A DNA stretch of 64,000 nucleotides, from assembly GCA_947625555.1 (NCBI GenBank), contig CANQOT010000002.1, positions 1 to 64,000 on the forward strand, in the 5' to 3' direction. The DNA is from an uncultured Clostridia bacterium (GTDB lineage: Bacteria; Bacillota; Clostridia; Christensenellales; Borkfalkiaceae). The translations under genes were made by a program, and so were the position numbers. The notes beneath the pieces are model-generated. The model saw only the letters and a program-made list of their open reading frames with translations, did no database searches and was not told the DNA's origin. Of the stretch, positions 48,063 through 57,376 are shown piece after piece. The stretch's first letter is position 1, and every line of letters begins with the position of its first letter.

Positions 48063-51000
48063 TTATGCCTCTATCAGGGGACCGCTATGCTCAAAGGTCT
48101 TTGCCTCGTTCATGCAGATCTCGCTGTCGGCGATCTTGAAGTTGCTATAACCGGCCGTCGTAATGGGCGGATCGTAGGAACTGCTTCCGTAAGAGATATA
48201 ATACTTTGCGGAACCGCCGAAATAGTAACTGCCGCTCAAAAGCACATAGGTGCCCGTGACTTTTTGCATATAGAGCGTGCCCGTGTCGCGGTCGGTCATG
48301 GAAAACTTCGCCTCCACGTCGAGCTCTGTGCTGTTGTCGAGGAGCGAGAAGGTGTTGCCCGAAGACTCGTTCACGCCTTTGAATACCGTATGATCTATGC
48401 CGTCGTAACCGCGTTGAATGTTCCCCGCGAAACCGCCCACGTTGTAGACGCCGAAGAACTGATTGTTGAGCGACTTGCAGCCGTCGAACGTAATTGCCAC
48501 GCCGGGATCTGCGCCCATGCCGACGATCCCGCCCACTTTGCCGTAGCCATACACTTCGCACTCTTGCACGGTGATGTTGCGGAAGGTCGTCGTGCTGTAA
48601 ACATATCCGCAGACGACGCCGATCACGTTGCCCGTGACTTTTTCCTCCGAAACAGTGACCTTGGCATGTTCAAATATAAGATCTTGCACCGTCAATGTAC
48701 CCGCCACGGAGGAGATGAAGCCCAATCCATAGGTATAATCGGCGGTGCCTCCCTTTTCGGTGAAGTACATGCCCGTGAGGGTCGTAGGATACTCTGCGGA
48801 GAAGCCTTGAATGGTCGCACCCGCAAGCTGCCGGTTAAAAGCATTGATGGGCGTCCAAGATTTGCCGCTCATATCGATGTCGTCCATGATGGTGATCGTC
48901 GCATTGGCAAAACTTTCAGCGGGCGTATCTTTCGTTCCGTTGACCCTTGTTGCAAAGTTCCGCAACTCTTCGAAGGTGTAAATATCCAGCTCTTCGCCTA
49001 CCGCGGCGGGGGCGGCTTTTTTGAACCGAGCGGCTGCTGCGGCGGGGCGGGCATTGGCTTGCTCGTTTTGAGCGTCAATGACATGATTCCCTTTCTTCAA
49101 CAGGTTGCCCGTCGTCGTACTTGCAAGATCAAACGCTTTTATCTTGGCATACAACTCGGGATTGATATCACTTTCGGCTCCCTCCAAACGTCTGAAAGAC
49201 CCGTAACTTGTGTTATATCCTTTATTAGAGACGACCGCCGCCCGATTGGAAGCATCTACGCCTTCTGCATAGCCGACAATGAAGTTGATGTTGGCTACCC
49301 CTTGAACGTAGAGATTTTCCACTTCGCAACTGATGACGGAACTCGAAACTGCGGTGCCGAGAATACCGCCTAAATTTGTGCCGTTCCAATAGTCGTCTTG
49401 CTTGCCGTCGGCGTGATCGGTGTAAACCTGTAAGGGTAAATTCCATGTGGCACGAACCGCAGAGGTCCCCTTTACGAGACATCCCTTGATCGCCGCTTCC
49501 TGTGACTCCGCCGTGACACTGCCGGCCGAGATCGCGGGACCGGCCTTATAGGCATAGCCCGCAATGCCGCCGACATGGCGGTTGCCCACAAGAACGACGT
49601 CGGTCGTCGTGACGTTGGTAATGCGTGCGCTTTCGCCCGTGATGAAGCCCGCGACGGCGCCGACGAACGCGTCGCCCTTGATATTCGTGGACGAACTTAC
49701 AAATCTACCCTTGTATCTTCCCTCGGTTTCCAGTGTAACGGTACCCTCGATTTTCAGATCCTTGACGGTGCCGCCATTGAGGCATGCGAAGAGCCCCGTA
49801 AAATATGTGCCGTTGATATTGAAATTCTTGATGGTCTTATTCTGTCCGTCGAAGGTGCCCTTGAAGCCGCCTTCGACCGTCTTCGTCGTATCGAAAGCGT
49901 AGCCGATTTCGTCGAGTTTGACGAGTTCGCTTGCATTCTTCGGCATGCCGATGGGCTTGATCTCCGCGCCCTTGAAGTCGAGATCGGCGTCGAGTTGGAT
50001 CTTCCAGCCGGAGGTATCCTCCGCGGCGGCGATGAGATTGGAAACGACATTCCAATCGCTCGTGCTCGTGATATGTATGATCCCGTCCGCCTGTTCGAAG
50101 CTCTCCTTCGTGACGACCTTTTCCTTATATCCGCAGACCGAGCACTCCTTCCAATATTCGTAGGAAGGCTCCTTGACGGTGTTTTGCCCGTCCCATTTCA
50201 CGGTGGCGTAGGTGAAGAAGTCGTGTTCGTTGACGTCTTTGTTACCGAGATTTTTATGAGTGCAGGTGATGGCATGCCAATGCTGTGTCTCGTCGAACCG
50301 CCAAACTTCGGTATCGTATTTGTGCTGAACGGGGCCGACCTTATCGGCAGGGGTCACAAAGAGCGCCCATTCGTTGCAGATCGTGCATTTTTTGAATTCG
50401 ACGGTGCCCTTCTCGCAGTCCTTATCGTAGATGGAAGCGGTTTCCGCACCGTTGTAATCGTGCATATGATCCGTTTGTAGCCAATAGACGGTATTGTCGG
50501 CAAAATAGAACCAATATCCGTACAGGTTACTGTCGTTTCCCGAGGCGTTCAAATACCATCCGCCGCCAAGTTCTAAAAGGCTATTTCTCCAAAACTGCGC
50601 ATAATACCCGTCCTCATATAGTGAAGAATCGTCATCGCAATTCCGAGTGATCCAACCCTTCGCGTTGGTCAAAGTTCCGTAATGAATGGAAACAAGATAG
50701 CCCGCGCTCTTTTTATCGTCCAAGGTGCCGACCTTGTTCCAAGCCGTAGCCGATCTTTGTACGCTGGCTTGATAGATGTCGCCCGTCTCGGTATCGAGGT
50801 AAAAGTTGCCGTCCTCAACGGTGAGCTCCGCAAACGTGGGATCCCCCTTGCCCGTGAAGAATCCTTCGAGCTTGGCGTCCTCGCCTTGAAGGCTTTCGAG
50901 CCACTCATCCTCGGACATGGCTCCCTCCGATTGGCCCGAATGCTCCTTTTTGTACTGCTCCAAATAGAGCTCGTAGGCCGACTTGCCGTCGGCGCCGTCC

Positions 51001-51416
51001 TTGCCGTTCGTGCCGTTCGTACCGTTGGTACCGTCGGCGCCGACCGCCTTATACGCCGTCTTTTGGTCGCCAAAGTACCAGTAGCCGTCCTCGCCGATGT
51101 GCGGGGTCACGCCGTCTTTGCCGTCTTGGCCATCTTGGCCGTCTTGACCGTCTTGGCCGTCTTGACCGTCGGTCCCGTCCGTTCCGACGGCCTTATACTC
51201 CGTCTTTTCGTCGCCGAAGTACCAATAGCCGTCCGTGCCGATGTGCGGCGTGACGCCGTCTTTGCCGTCCTTGCCGTCTTGTCCGACGTAGCCCGCCTCT
51301 TCGGGGGTCAGCTCATAGACCTTGCAACCCGTGAGCGCGAAGAGCGCCCCGAGGGTCAGGCAAGCCATCAGCATGACGAGCAGGACCGTCTTGAAAATGT
51401 GTCTTTTGGGTTTCAT
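48063..51416 (-). CDS. Giant lipoprotein with collagen-like and GLUG repeats
   Basis: 1117 residues from the ATG at 51416 (GGAGG site). Lipobox LTGC with Cys31. Residues ~40-155 are collagen-like G-x-D/N triplets (GQDGKDGKDG; DGQDGQDGQDG; GTNGTNGTNG) broken by two copies of a module IG-x-DGYWYFG-x-x-K-T-x-Y-K-A-x-G. Then a Cys/His-rich part (residues ~310-455). The rest holds GLUG-like repeats (GDAFVGAVAGFITGESARI, RHVGGIAGYAYKAG, GKVGGIVGMGAD). A long surface protein, perhaps adhesive; no catalytic motif seen. Divergent from XRE 51579. Confidence 0.84.
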   Translation of the reverse strand: MKPKRHIFKTVLLVMLMACLTLGALFALTGCKVYELTPEEAGYVGQDGKDGKDGVTPHIGTDGYWYFGDEKTEYKAVGTDGTDGQDGQDGQDGQDGQDGKDGVTPHIGEDGYWYFGDQKTAYKAVGADGTNGTNGTNGKDGADGKSAYELYLEQYKKEHSGQSEGAMSEDEWLESLQGEDAKLEGFFTGKGDPTFAELTVEDGNFYLDTETGDIYQASVQRSATAWNKVGTLDDKKSAGYLVSIHYGTLTNAKGWITRNCDDDSSLYEDGYYAQFWRNSLLELGGGWYLNASGNDSNLYGYWFYFADNTVYWLQTDHMHDYNGAETASIYDKDCEKGTVEFKKCTICNEWALFVTPADKVGPVQHKYDTEVWRFDETQHWHAITCTHKNLGNKDVNEHDFFTYATVKWDGQNTVKEPSYEYWKECSVCGYKEKVVTKESFEQADGIIHITSTSDWNVVSNLIAAAEDTSGWKIQLDADLDFKGAEIKPIGMPKNASELVKLDEIGYAFDTTKTVEGGFKGTFDGQNKTIKNFNINGTYFTGLFACLNGGTVKDLKIEGTVTLETEGRYKGRFVSSSTNIKGDAFVGAVAGFITGESARITNVTTTDVVLVGNRHVGGIAGYAYKAGPAISAGSVTAESQEAAIKGCLVKGTSAVRATWNLPLQVYTDHADGKQDDYWNGTNLGGILGTAVSSSVISCEVENLYVQGVANINFIVGYAEGVDASNRAAVVSNKGYNTSYGSFRRLEGAESDINPELYAKIKAFDLASTTTGNLLKKGNHVIDAQNEQANARPAAAAARFKKAAPAAVGEELDIYTFEELRNFATRVNGTKDTPAESFANATITIMDDIDMSGKSWTPINAFNRQLAGATIQGFSAEYPTTLTGMYFTEKGGTADYTYGLGFISSVAGTLTVQDLIFEHAKVTVSEEKVTGNVIGVVCGYVYSTTTFRNITVQECEVYGYGKVGGIVGMGADPGVAITFDGCKSLNNQFFGVYNVGGFAGNIQRGYDGIDHTVFKGVNESSGNTFSLLDNSTELDVEAKFSMTDRDTGTLYMQKVTGTYVLLSGSYYFGGSAKYYISYGSSSYDPPITTAGYSNFKIADSEICMNEAKTFEHSGPLIEA
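51000..51290. repeat. Short GAC/GTC-type repeats encoding collagen-like triplets
   Basis: Runs of 9-bp units such as ttgaccgtc / ttggccgtc at 51118-51180, repeated again at 51255-51285, and the duplicated module around aagtaccagtagccgtcc and aagtaccaatagccgtcc. Confidence 0.8.
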
Positions 51417-51491
51417 ATTAACCTCCTTATTGCGCATTTTTGCGCAAAAATTATCCAATTTTCCTCGCCGTTTTCTCGCGAAGTTTCCCTC

Positions 51492-51520
51492 ATTATAACC
51501 TGTATCAGATTAAAAGTCAA
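51492..51520 (-). promoter_or_regulatory. Promoter of giant lipoprotein 48063
   Basis: Minus strand TTGACT (51515-51520), 17-bp spacer, TATAAT (51492-51497). The spacer contains TAATCTG-ATA-CAGGTTA (51496-51512, minus strand). Confidence 0.82.
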
Positions 51521-51539
51521 TAATCTGAAACAGATTATT
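51496..51539. promoter_or_regulatory. Twin operator-like dyads TAATCTG-N3-CAGATTA
   Basis: Dyad one at 51496-51512 is imperfect and lies inside the lipoprotein promoter. Dyad two at 51519-51539 is perfect with 9-bp arms aataatctg / cagattatt and lies just before a TATAAT (51539-51544) facing XRE 51579. Centres are 25 bp apart. Confidence 0.65.
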
Positions 51540-51578
51540 TATAATAATTTCGGGAAATATTTTGGGAGGGCAGGGTGT

Positions 51579-51821
51579 ATGTATCGAAGGATCCGTGATT
51601 TGAGAGAGGACCGCGATCTGAACCAAACGCAGATCGCGAAAATGCTGGGAATGTCGCAAACGGGATATTCCAAATACGAGACGGGCGAAAACGACATCCC
51701 GACTGCGATCCTCATCCGTCTTGCCGAATTCTACAATACAAGCGTGGATTATCTGCTCGGGCTGACGAAGGAACGCGCCCCCTATCCCCGTTCAAGGGAA
51801 CGGGCGCCCATGCCCGTGTGA
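51579..51821 (+). CDS. XRE-family helix-turn-helix regulator
   Basis: 80 residues. Helix-turn-helix: IRDLREDRDLNQTQIAKMLG, MSQTGYSKYETGENDIPTAI, then LIRLAEFYNTSVDYLLGLT, and a short Arg/Pro-rich tail. GGGAGGG ribosome site. A larger open frame covering it on the left is only the reverse of the lipoprotein gene. Divergent from 48063 with two copies of the same dyad. Confidence 0.92.
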   Translation: MYRRIRDLREDRDLNQTQIAKMLGMSQTGYSKYETGENDIPTAILIRLAEFYNTSVDYLLGLTKERAPYPRSRERAPMPV

Positions 51822-51848
51822 GCCCGCGCATACAAAAAAGGAAAAGCA

Positions 51849-51882
51849 AAAAGCCGCTCGATTTTGAGCGGCTTGTCTTTTG
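51849..51882. terminator. Bidirectional terminator between XRE 51579 and tsf
   Basis: Stem aagccgctc / gagcggctt (51851-51874), gtctttt on one side and an A-rich run on the other. Confidence 0.85.
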
Positions 51883-51917
51883 TAAGAAACCAAATTTATG
51901 AAATTTTTAACTCGATC

Positions 51918-52832
51918 TTATTTTCTTGCGGCCTCGACCTGCTTGGCGACTTCCTCGGAGAGGTCCTCGGACTTCTTCTCGATGCCCTCGCCCCGCACGA
52001 AGAACACGAAGCGGGCAAGTTCAACGGGCGCGCCCGCGGCCTTGGCGCCCTGCGCGAGGAGCTGGGCGATCGTGATCTTGTCGTCCTTGATGAACTTCTG
52101 CTCCAAGAGGCAGTTCTCTTCGTAGAATTTGTTGAGCTTGCCGATGACGATCTTCTCGGCGATGGCCTGCGGTTTGCCCTCGTTCATGACTTCCTGCATG
52201 AGGATGGTCTTTTCCTTTTCGAGCGTCTCGGCGGAGACTTCGCTCTTCGCAAGGTATGCGGGCTTGGAAAATGCGGTATGAAGGGCAACGTCGTGCGCGA
52301 GCGCCTTCGTTTCCGCCGTCTCGGGAGCATGGAAGTCGAGCATGACACCCATCGTGCCGCCCATGTGGATATAGGTCTCGATAAAGCCCTCCGTCTTATA
52401 CAGGGTGAACCTGCGCACGGAGATCTTCTCGCCGATGACGCCGATCTGCTCGGAGATGTAGGTCTCGACGGTTTTTCCCCCACCCATGTCCGAAGCGAGG
52501 AGTGCAGCGACGTCCTGCGGCTCGGTGGACAGGATCTGTTTTGCGATGAGTTCGACGAGGGAACGGAACTTCTCGCCGTTGGCGACGAAGTCGCTCTCGC
52601 AGTTGACTTCGACGAGGACGCCCTTCTTGCCCTCGACGAGCGCAAAGACGACGCCTTCGGCCGCGATCTTGGAGGCGCGCTTGGCGGCCTTCGCGATGCC
52701 GCGTTCACGGAGAAGGTCTGCCGCCTTCTCGAAATCGCCGTCCGCATCGACGAGTGCGCGCTTGCAATCCATCATGCCGGCGCCCGTCTGTTCGCGGAGC
52801 TTCATTACATCCTTTGCCGTAAATTCTGCCAT
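51918..52832 (-). CDS. tsf: Elongation factor Ts
   Basis: 304 residues. Start AEFTAKDVMKLREQTGAGMM, DCKRAL, AAEGVVFAL, and NCESDFVA with the TDFV-like motif that strips GDP from EF-Tu. Follows rpsB by 21 bp. Confidence 0.97.
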   Translation of the reverse strand: MAEFTAKDVMKLREQTGAGMMDCKRALVDADGDFEKAADLLRERGIAKAAKRASKIAAEGVVFALVEGKKGVLVEVNCESDFVANGEKFRSLVELIAKQILSTEPQDVAALLASDMGGGKTVETYISEQIGVIGEKISVRRFTLYKTEGFIETYIHMGGTMGVMLDFHAPETAETKALAHDVALHTAFSKPAYLAKSEVSAETLEKEKTILMQEVMNEGKPQAIAEKIVIGKLNKFYEENCLLEQKFIKDDKITIAQLLAQGAKAAGAPVELARFVFFVRGEGIEKKSEDLSEEVAKQVEAARK

Positions 52833-52853
52833 ATCGGTAATTCTCCTTAAAAG

Positions 52854-53639
52854 TTATTCTGCCGTCTCGGCCGCAGGCGTTTCGCTCGCCTCGGGCTTCT
52901 CGGTCTCTTCAACCGTCTGGGGCTCTTCCGTTTTCTCTTCGGGAAGGACGGGCGTCGCGCCTTCGGTCGCCTCGATGACGGCGGAAGCGATGACCGACGA
53001 GATGAGTTTGATCGCACGGATCGCATCGTCGTTCCCCGGGATCACATAGTCGATGAGATCGGGGTCGCAGTTGGTATCCGTGATGGCGACGATGGGAACG
53101 CCCATCTTACGCGCTTCGGCCACGGCGATATCTTCGCTGTGCGGGTCGACGACGAACATCACGCCGGGCATCCCGTGCATGTTCTTGATGCCGCCGAGAT
53201 TTTCCTGCAACTTCGCCATCTCCTTTTTGAGGCCCAAAACTTCCTTCTTGGGGAGAAGGTCGAACTCGCCGTTCTGCTCCATCCTCTCGAGCTTTTCGAG
53301 ATAGTCGATGCGGGAACGGATGGTCTTGAAGTTGGTGAGCGTGCCGCCCAGCCAACGGGAGTTGACATAGAACTGCCCGCAGCGCTCCGCCTCTTCCTTG
53401 ATGGCGTCCTGCGCCTGCTTCTTGGTGCCGACAAAGAGCACGGTCTTGCCCATCTTCACGCTCTCGACGACGAAGGTGTACGCCTCTTCGATGAGCGCAG
53501 CCGTCTTTTCGAGGTCGATGATGTGGATATCATGACGGGCGGCGAAGATGTACTTCTTCATCTTGGGGTTCCACTTCCTCGTCTGGTGCCCGAAATGGAC
53601 GCCCGCTTCGAGGAGCTGCTTCATGGTGATAACTGCCAT
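52854..53639 (-). CDS. rpsB: 30S ribosomal protein S2
   Basis: 261 residues. [45 protein letters not shown] and VGIPIVA-type segment [16 protein letters not shown] are S2 motifs. The last ~35 residues are an acidic Glu/Thr/Pro tail. The leader is about 115 nt, long enough for autoregulation. Confidence 0.97.
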   Translation of the reverse strand: MAVITMKQLLEAGVHFGHQTRKWNPKMKKYIFAARHDIHIIDLEKTAALIEEAYTFVVESVKMGKTVLFVGTKKQAQDAIKEEAERCGQFYVNSRWLGGTLTNFKTIRSRIDYLEKLERMEQNGEFDLLPKKEVLGLKKEMAKLQENLGGIKNMHGMPGVMFVVDPHSEDIAVAEARKMGVPIVAITDTNCDPDLIDYVIPGNDDAIRAIKLISSVIASAVIEATEGATPVLPEEKTEEPQTVEETEKPEASETPAAETAE

Positions 53640-53760
53640 ATTTCCTCCGTTTTACCTCCCCCGTTCGCGTTTTTCCGCCCGATATCCGCATGAAAAGTAT
53701 TTACGGACACGGAAGGCGGCACTCGCGGGGTGCGGATTTCTGCCTTCGCAGACGCTAACG
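53640..53760 (-). promoter_or_regulatory. Leader of rpsB-tsf
   Basis: About 115 nt between promoter and the GGAGG site, with GC-rich segments able to pair (gaaggcag / gccgcctt with gcaccccgcgagtgc between). Ribosomal protein S2 commonly represses its own mRNA through such a leader; here inferred only. Confidence 0.45.
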
Positions 53761-53789
53761 ATTATACCATAGGTATAAAATTTTTGCAA
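53761..53789 (-). promoter_or_regulatory. Promoter of rpsB-tsf
   Basis: Minus strand TTGCAA (53784-53789), 17-bp spacer, TATAAT (53761-53766). Confidence 0.83.
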
Positions 53790-53839
53790 CTTGTTTTTAT
53801 GGGTGAAACGGGATTTTTTCAACGAAATAATAAGAAATA

Positions 53840-54165
53840 TGCCGCGGGAACTTTGAGGGGGATTGCGTCATCCTGAGCAGAAAGAGCATTACGCAGTCCG
53901 TAAAAAATGATCCTCGAAGGATCCCCTTCATGAAAAGACGGACTTCGTACTTTGGGATTCTTCGAGGATGATCTGCCGTGAACTATATAAAAAGTTGTCG
54001 GCTCAGAATGACGCTACCACCACGCGTCACCCTTTTTCCAAAGGGTGTCCTTCGGACATGGTATGGGCGTTTTGCGTCTGGGACGCGGTTGACGATACGG
54101 CACATGGGAGTGTACTTTTGCGTACACGACCAAGAAAAACGTAGCACGACGCAGGATCGCGCAGC
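53840..54165. repeat. Intergenic repeat family B between rpsB and ysxC
   Basis: No gene. Contains gattgcgtcatcctgagc, tcctcgaaggatcccc, ggacttcgtactttggg, ttcttcgaggatg, ggctcagaatgacgc (53867-54014), one TACCATGTCCG (54053-54063, minus) and a tail gtgtacttttgcgtacac...gtagcacgacg shared with 26160-26200. Confidence 0.7.
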
Positions 54166-54756
54166 TTATACGCGTTTCGCTTCGAGGATATCCGAAATCT
54201 TTTTGAGAAGCTCCTCCTTGCCCTCGCCCGTCGTGCCCGAGACGGCCAAAACGTTGCCCTCGCCCAGCCCGTAGGCATTGGCGACGGCGCGCACGCGCTC
54301 CTTCGCCTTCATGCGGGAAAGCTTATCGCTCTTCGTCGCGATGACGGTGAACGGGATGACATGGTAGTTGAGAAATTCCACCATGGTGAAGTCGTCCTCC
54401 GAGGGGTCGCGGCGGATATCGGAGAGCAGAAAGACGTGGGCGATGTGCTCCTTTTTTGCAAAGAAGGCGTCGAGCATTTTCGCCCACTTCGCCTTTTCCT
54501 CGCGGGAGACGGCCGCATAGCCGTAGCCGGGGAGATCGGCGAGGAGGAACTGCCCGAAATCGAAGTAATTCACGAGGCGGGTCCTGCCGGGCGCGGCGCT
54601 CGTCTTGGCGAGTTTTTTCTGCCCCGCAAGCATGTTGATGAGGGTGCTCTTTCCCGCATTGGACCGGCCGCAGACGGCGATCATGGGCCTGTCGGGCACG
54701 ATGAACTGCCGCTCGCTTGCGGCAGATGTGATGAACTTTGCCCCGTTAATGCGCAT
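54166..54756 (-). CDS. ysxC: Ribosome biogenesis GTPase YsxC (EngB)
   Basis: 196 residues. G1 [23 protein letters not shown] (G2), DLPGYGYA (G3), ATKSDK (G4). Essential for late 50S assembly in Bacillus. Starts inside the end of lon (11-bp overlap), the usual lon-ysxC arrangement. Confidence 0.96.
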   Translation of the reverse strand: MRINGAKFITSAASERQFIVPDRPMIAVCGRSNAGKSTLINMLAGQKKLAKTSAAPGRTRLVNYFDFGQFLLADLPGYGYAAVSREEKAKWAKMLDAFFAKKEHIAHVFLLSDIRRDPSEDDFTMVEFLNYHVIPFTVIATKSDKLSRMKAKERVRAVANAYGLGEGNVLAVSGTTGEGKEELLKKISDILEAKRV

Positions 54757-57073
54757 AGGAGAGCCCCTTGACGGCGTTCCGGAACACCTCGTCCACCTCG
54801 GAGACGGGTATGAAGTGCAAATTCTTTTTGATCTCCTCGGGGATCTCTTCGACGTCCTTTTGGTTCTCTTCGGGAATGATGACGTCGTGGATGCCGATGC
54901 GGTCGGCGGCGAGCGCCTTCTCTTTGAGCCCGCCGATGGGGAGCACCTTCCCGCGCAGGGTGATCTCTCCCGTCATGGCGATATCCCGCCGCACGGGCAG
55001 CCCCGTAAAGGCGGAGAGAATGGCCGTCGCCATCGTGATGCCCGCGGAGGGCCCGTCCTTGGGGGTCGCGCCCTCGGGGACGTGGATATGGACGTCCTTC
55101 TTTTCGAAGTCGGCCACGTCGATGCCGTATTTTTCGGCATGGGAGCGGATATAGGAGATGGCCGCGCGGGCCGATTCCTTCATGACGTCCCCCAGCTTCC
55201 CCGTGAGCAAGATCTCGCCCTTGCCCTGCATTGCGGAGACTTCGATGGTGAGCGTCGTGCCGCCCACCGCCGTCCATGCGAGGCCCGTCGCGGCGCCCAC
55301 TTCGTCCTCGGAGAGCATTTCGCCGTCGCGCAAGAACCGCTTGGCGCCGAGGTATTTTTCGAGATTTTGTTTGGTGACGGAGATCTTGCCCCCCTCTTCG
55401 CCCTTGGCGATGAGCACCGCCGCCTTCCTGCAAACGGCGCCGATGGTGCGCTCCAAAGAACGGACCCCCGCCTCCATCGTGTAGCCGTCGATCATCGCGT
55501 CGATCGCGCCGTCGGAGATGCGGAGCTGCTTTTCGGCAAGGCCGTTTTCCTTGCGCTTCTTGGGAACGAGGTAGCGGCGTGCGATCTCCGCCTTCTCCTG
55601 CTGGGTGTAACCCGAGAGTTCGATGATCTCCATGCGGTCGCGCAGGGGCATTGGAATGGTATCGAGCGTGTTGGCCGTCGCGATGAACATGACTTTCGAG
55701 AGGTCGTACTCCACTTCGAGGTAGCGGTCGCGGAAGGTGGAATTTTGTTCGGGATCGAGCACTTCCAAAAGGGCGCTCGCGGGATCCCCGCGAAGGTCGG
55801 AGGAGATCTTATCCACCTCGTCGAGGAGGAACACGGGGTTGACGGAACCCGCATTCTTCATCTCGTAGAGGATGCGCCCCGGCATTGCGCCGATATAGGT
55901 GCGGCGGTGGCCCCTGATCTCGGCCTCGTCCTTGACGCCGCCGAGGCTCATGCGGACGAATTTGCGGCCGAGCGCGCGGGCGACCGACTTTGCGATGCTC
56001 GTCTTGCCCACGCCGGGCGGCCCGACGAGGCACAGAATGGGCGCTTTCAGCTCGCCCGTCAGTTTGAGGACGGCGAGATATTCCACGACGCGTTCCTTGA
56101 TCTTTTCGAGGCCGTAATGGTCCTCTTCGAGCACCTTCTCGACGTCGGCGAGCGATTGGGTATCCTCCGTTTTCTCGCTCCAAGGGAGATCGAGGAGCCA
56201 ATCGGCGTAGTTGCGCAAAACGGTATATTCGGGCGAGGACGAGGGCATGCGGTCCATGCGGGCGAGCTCGGAGAGCGCCTTTTCCTGCACGGCTGCGGGC
56301 AGATGTTTTGCGAGTAGCCGTTCGCGCAGCTTTGCGTTCTCCTCGCCGTCGTCGCCCAGCTCGGCGTGGATAACTTTGAGCTGTTCGCGCAAGAAATATT
56401 CCCGCTGCGCCTTGTCGATATTTTTGCGGACTTCCTGCGCGATCTTGCCCTCGAGGCGGGCGATCTCGACCTCCGATGCGAGGCAGGTCTCGAAAAGTTT
56501 GAGCCGTTCGACGATGTCGGTCTCATTGAGGAGCTGCTGTTTGATCTCGTCTTTGAGCCGCAGATTGCGGGCGCAGATGTTGATATAGGCGTCGATATCG
56601 GTGACGCCCGTGAGCTCGCCTTCGAGCTCCCGCATCGCCCTCTGATCGTTGGGATAGAGTTCGCGCACGAGTTCCTTCACGGTACGGAAGTGCGCCTCCT
56701 CCTCTTCGGGGTCGCCGTGGACGGACGGCATGGGATCGACGACGGCATAGATAGAGCCTTCCTGCAAGCGAAAATCCCGCGCGCGGGCGCGGTAGAGCCC
56801 TTCGACGGAGATGCGGATGCGATCGCCGGGCAGCATGAGCTTTTGGCGGATGTTCGCCACCGTCCCCACAGGGGAGAGATCGGAGGGCTCGGGCGAATCC
56901 TTCTCCACCGTCTGGCGGGAGAGGAAGATGCGCGAATCGTGGTAGAGGGCATGGTCGAGCGCGGCGATCGAGATCCCGCGGCCTACCTCGAAGGAGACGA
57001 CGGTATCGGGGAATATGACTTCCGTCCGCATGGGAATGACGGAAAAAATTTGAGGAAGTTCGGGCATATCCAT
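54746..57073 (-). CDS. lon: ATP-dependent protease La (Lon)
   Basis: 775 residues. N-terminal substrate domain ([20 protein letters not shown]), AAA Walker [10 protein letters not shown], Walker B FLLDEVDK, and the protease domain with catalytic Ser in [11 protein letters not shown] and Lys in [12 protein letters not shown]. Degrades misfolded and regulatory proteins. Promoter at 57101-57129; ysxC follows. Confidence 0.97.
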   Translation of the reverse strand: MDMPELPQIFSVIPMRTEVIFPDTVVSFEVGRGISIAALDHALYHDSRIFLSRQTVEKDSPEPSDLSPVGTVANIRQKLMLPGDRIRISVEGLYRARARDFRLQEGSIYAVVDPMPSVHGDPEEEEAHFRTVKELVRELYPNDQRAMRELEGELTGVTDIDAYINICARNLRLKDEIKQQLLNETDIVERLKLFETCLASEVEIARLEGKIAQEVRKNIDKAQREYFLREQLKVIHAELGDDGEENAKLRERLLAKHLPAAVQEKALSELARMDRMPSSSPEYTVLRNYADWLLDLPWSEKTEDTQSLADVEKVLEEDHYGLEKIKERVVEYLAVLKLTGELKAPILCLVGPPGVGKTSIAKSVARALGRKFVRMSLGGVKDEAEIRGHRRTYIGAMPGRILYEMKNAGSVNPVFLLDEVDKISSDLRGDPASALLEVLDPEQNSTFRDRYLEVEYDLSKVMFIATANTLDTIPMPLRDRMEIIELSGYTQQEKAEIARRYLVPKKRKENGLAEKQLRISDGAIDAMIDGYTMEAGVRSLERTIGAVCRKAAVLIAKGEEGGKISVTKQNLEKYLGAKRFLRDGEMLSEDEVGAATGLAWTAVGGTTLTIEVSAMQGKGEILLTGKLGDVMKESARAAISYIRSHAEKYGIDVADFEKKDVHIHVPEGATPKDGPSAGITMATAILSAFTGLPVRRDIAMTGEITLRGKVLPIGGLKEKALAADRIGIHDVIIPEENQKDVEEIPEEIKKNLHFIPVSEVDEVFRNAVKGLSYAH

Positions 57074-57100
57074 AGTATTTCCCTCTTTGGAATGTTTACT

Positions 57101-57129
57101 ATTATATCACACGCATGCGCGTTTTTCAA
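57101..57129 (-). promoter_or_regulatory. Promoter of lon-ysxC
   Basis: Minus strand TTGAAA (57124-57129), 17-bp spacer, TATAAT (57101-57106). Confidence 0.78.
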
Positions 57130-57141
57130 ACATTTTCGGTG

Positions 57142-57178
57142 AAAAAAGGCCGCCCGCCGTGCAAAGCACGGCGGGCGG
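57142..57178 (-). terminator. Terminator of the fprA-rubredoxin unit
   Basis: Minus strand stem ccgcccgccgtgc / gcacggcgggcgg followed by ccttttttc. Confidence 0.88.
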
Positions 57179-57193
57179 TCTGTCCGTGAACGC

Positions 57194-57349
57194 TCACTCG
57201 GCGGAGAAATCCTCTTTGCCGGCGCCGCAGAGCGGACAGGTGAAGTCGTCGGGAATATCTTCCCACTTCGTGCCGGGCGCGATGCCGTTATCGGGATCGC
57301 CCAGCGCCTCGTCGTACTCGTACCCGCAGATGTTGCAGATAAATTTCAT
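57194..57349 (-). CDS. Rubredoxin
   Basis: 51 residues, normal size. Iron ligands C5-x2-C8 ([15 protein letters not shown]) and C38-x2-C41 ([13 protein letters not shown]), with the conserved [19 protein letters not shown] site before the ATG at 57349. It follows the flavodiiron gene by 27 bp and is the expected electron donor to it. Confidence 0.96.
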   Translation of the reverse strand: MKFICNICGYEYDEALGDPDNGIAPGTKWEDIPDDFTCPLCGAGKEDFSAE

Positions 57350-57376
57350 TGCCGTTATCCTCCTTGATGATACATT

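Noticed and set aside
53640..53800. Possible tRNA in the GC-rich rpsB leader
   Set aside because: No cloverleaf, no T-loop GTTCGA motif and no CCA end.
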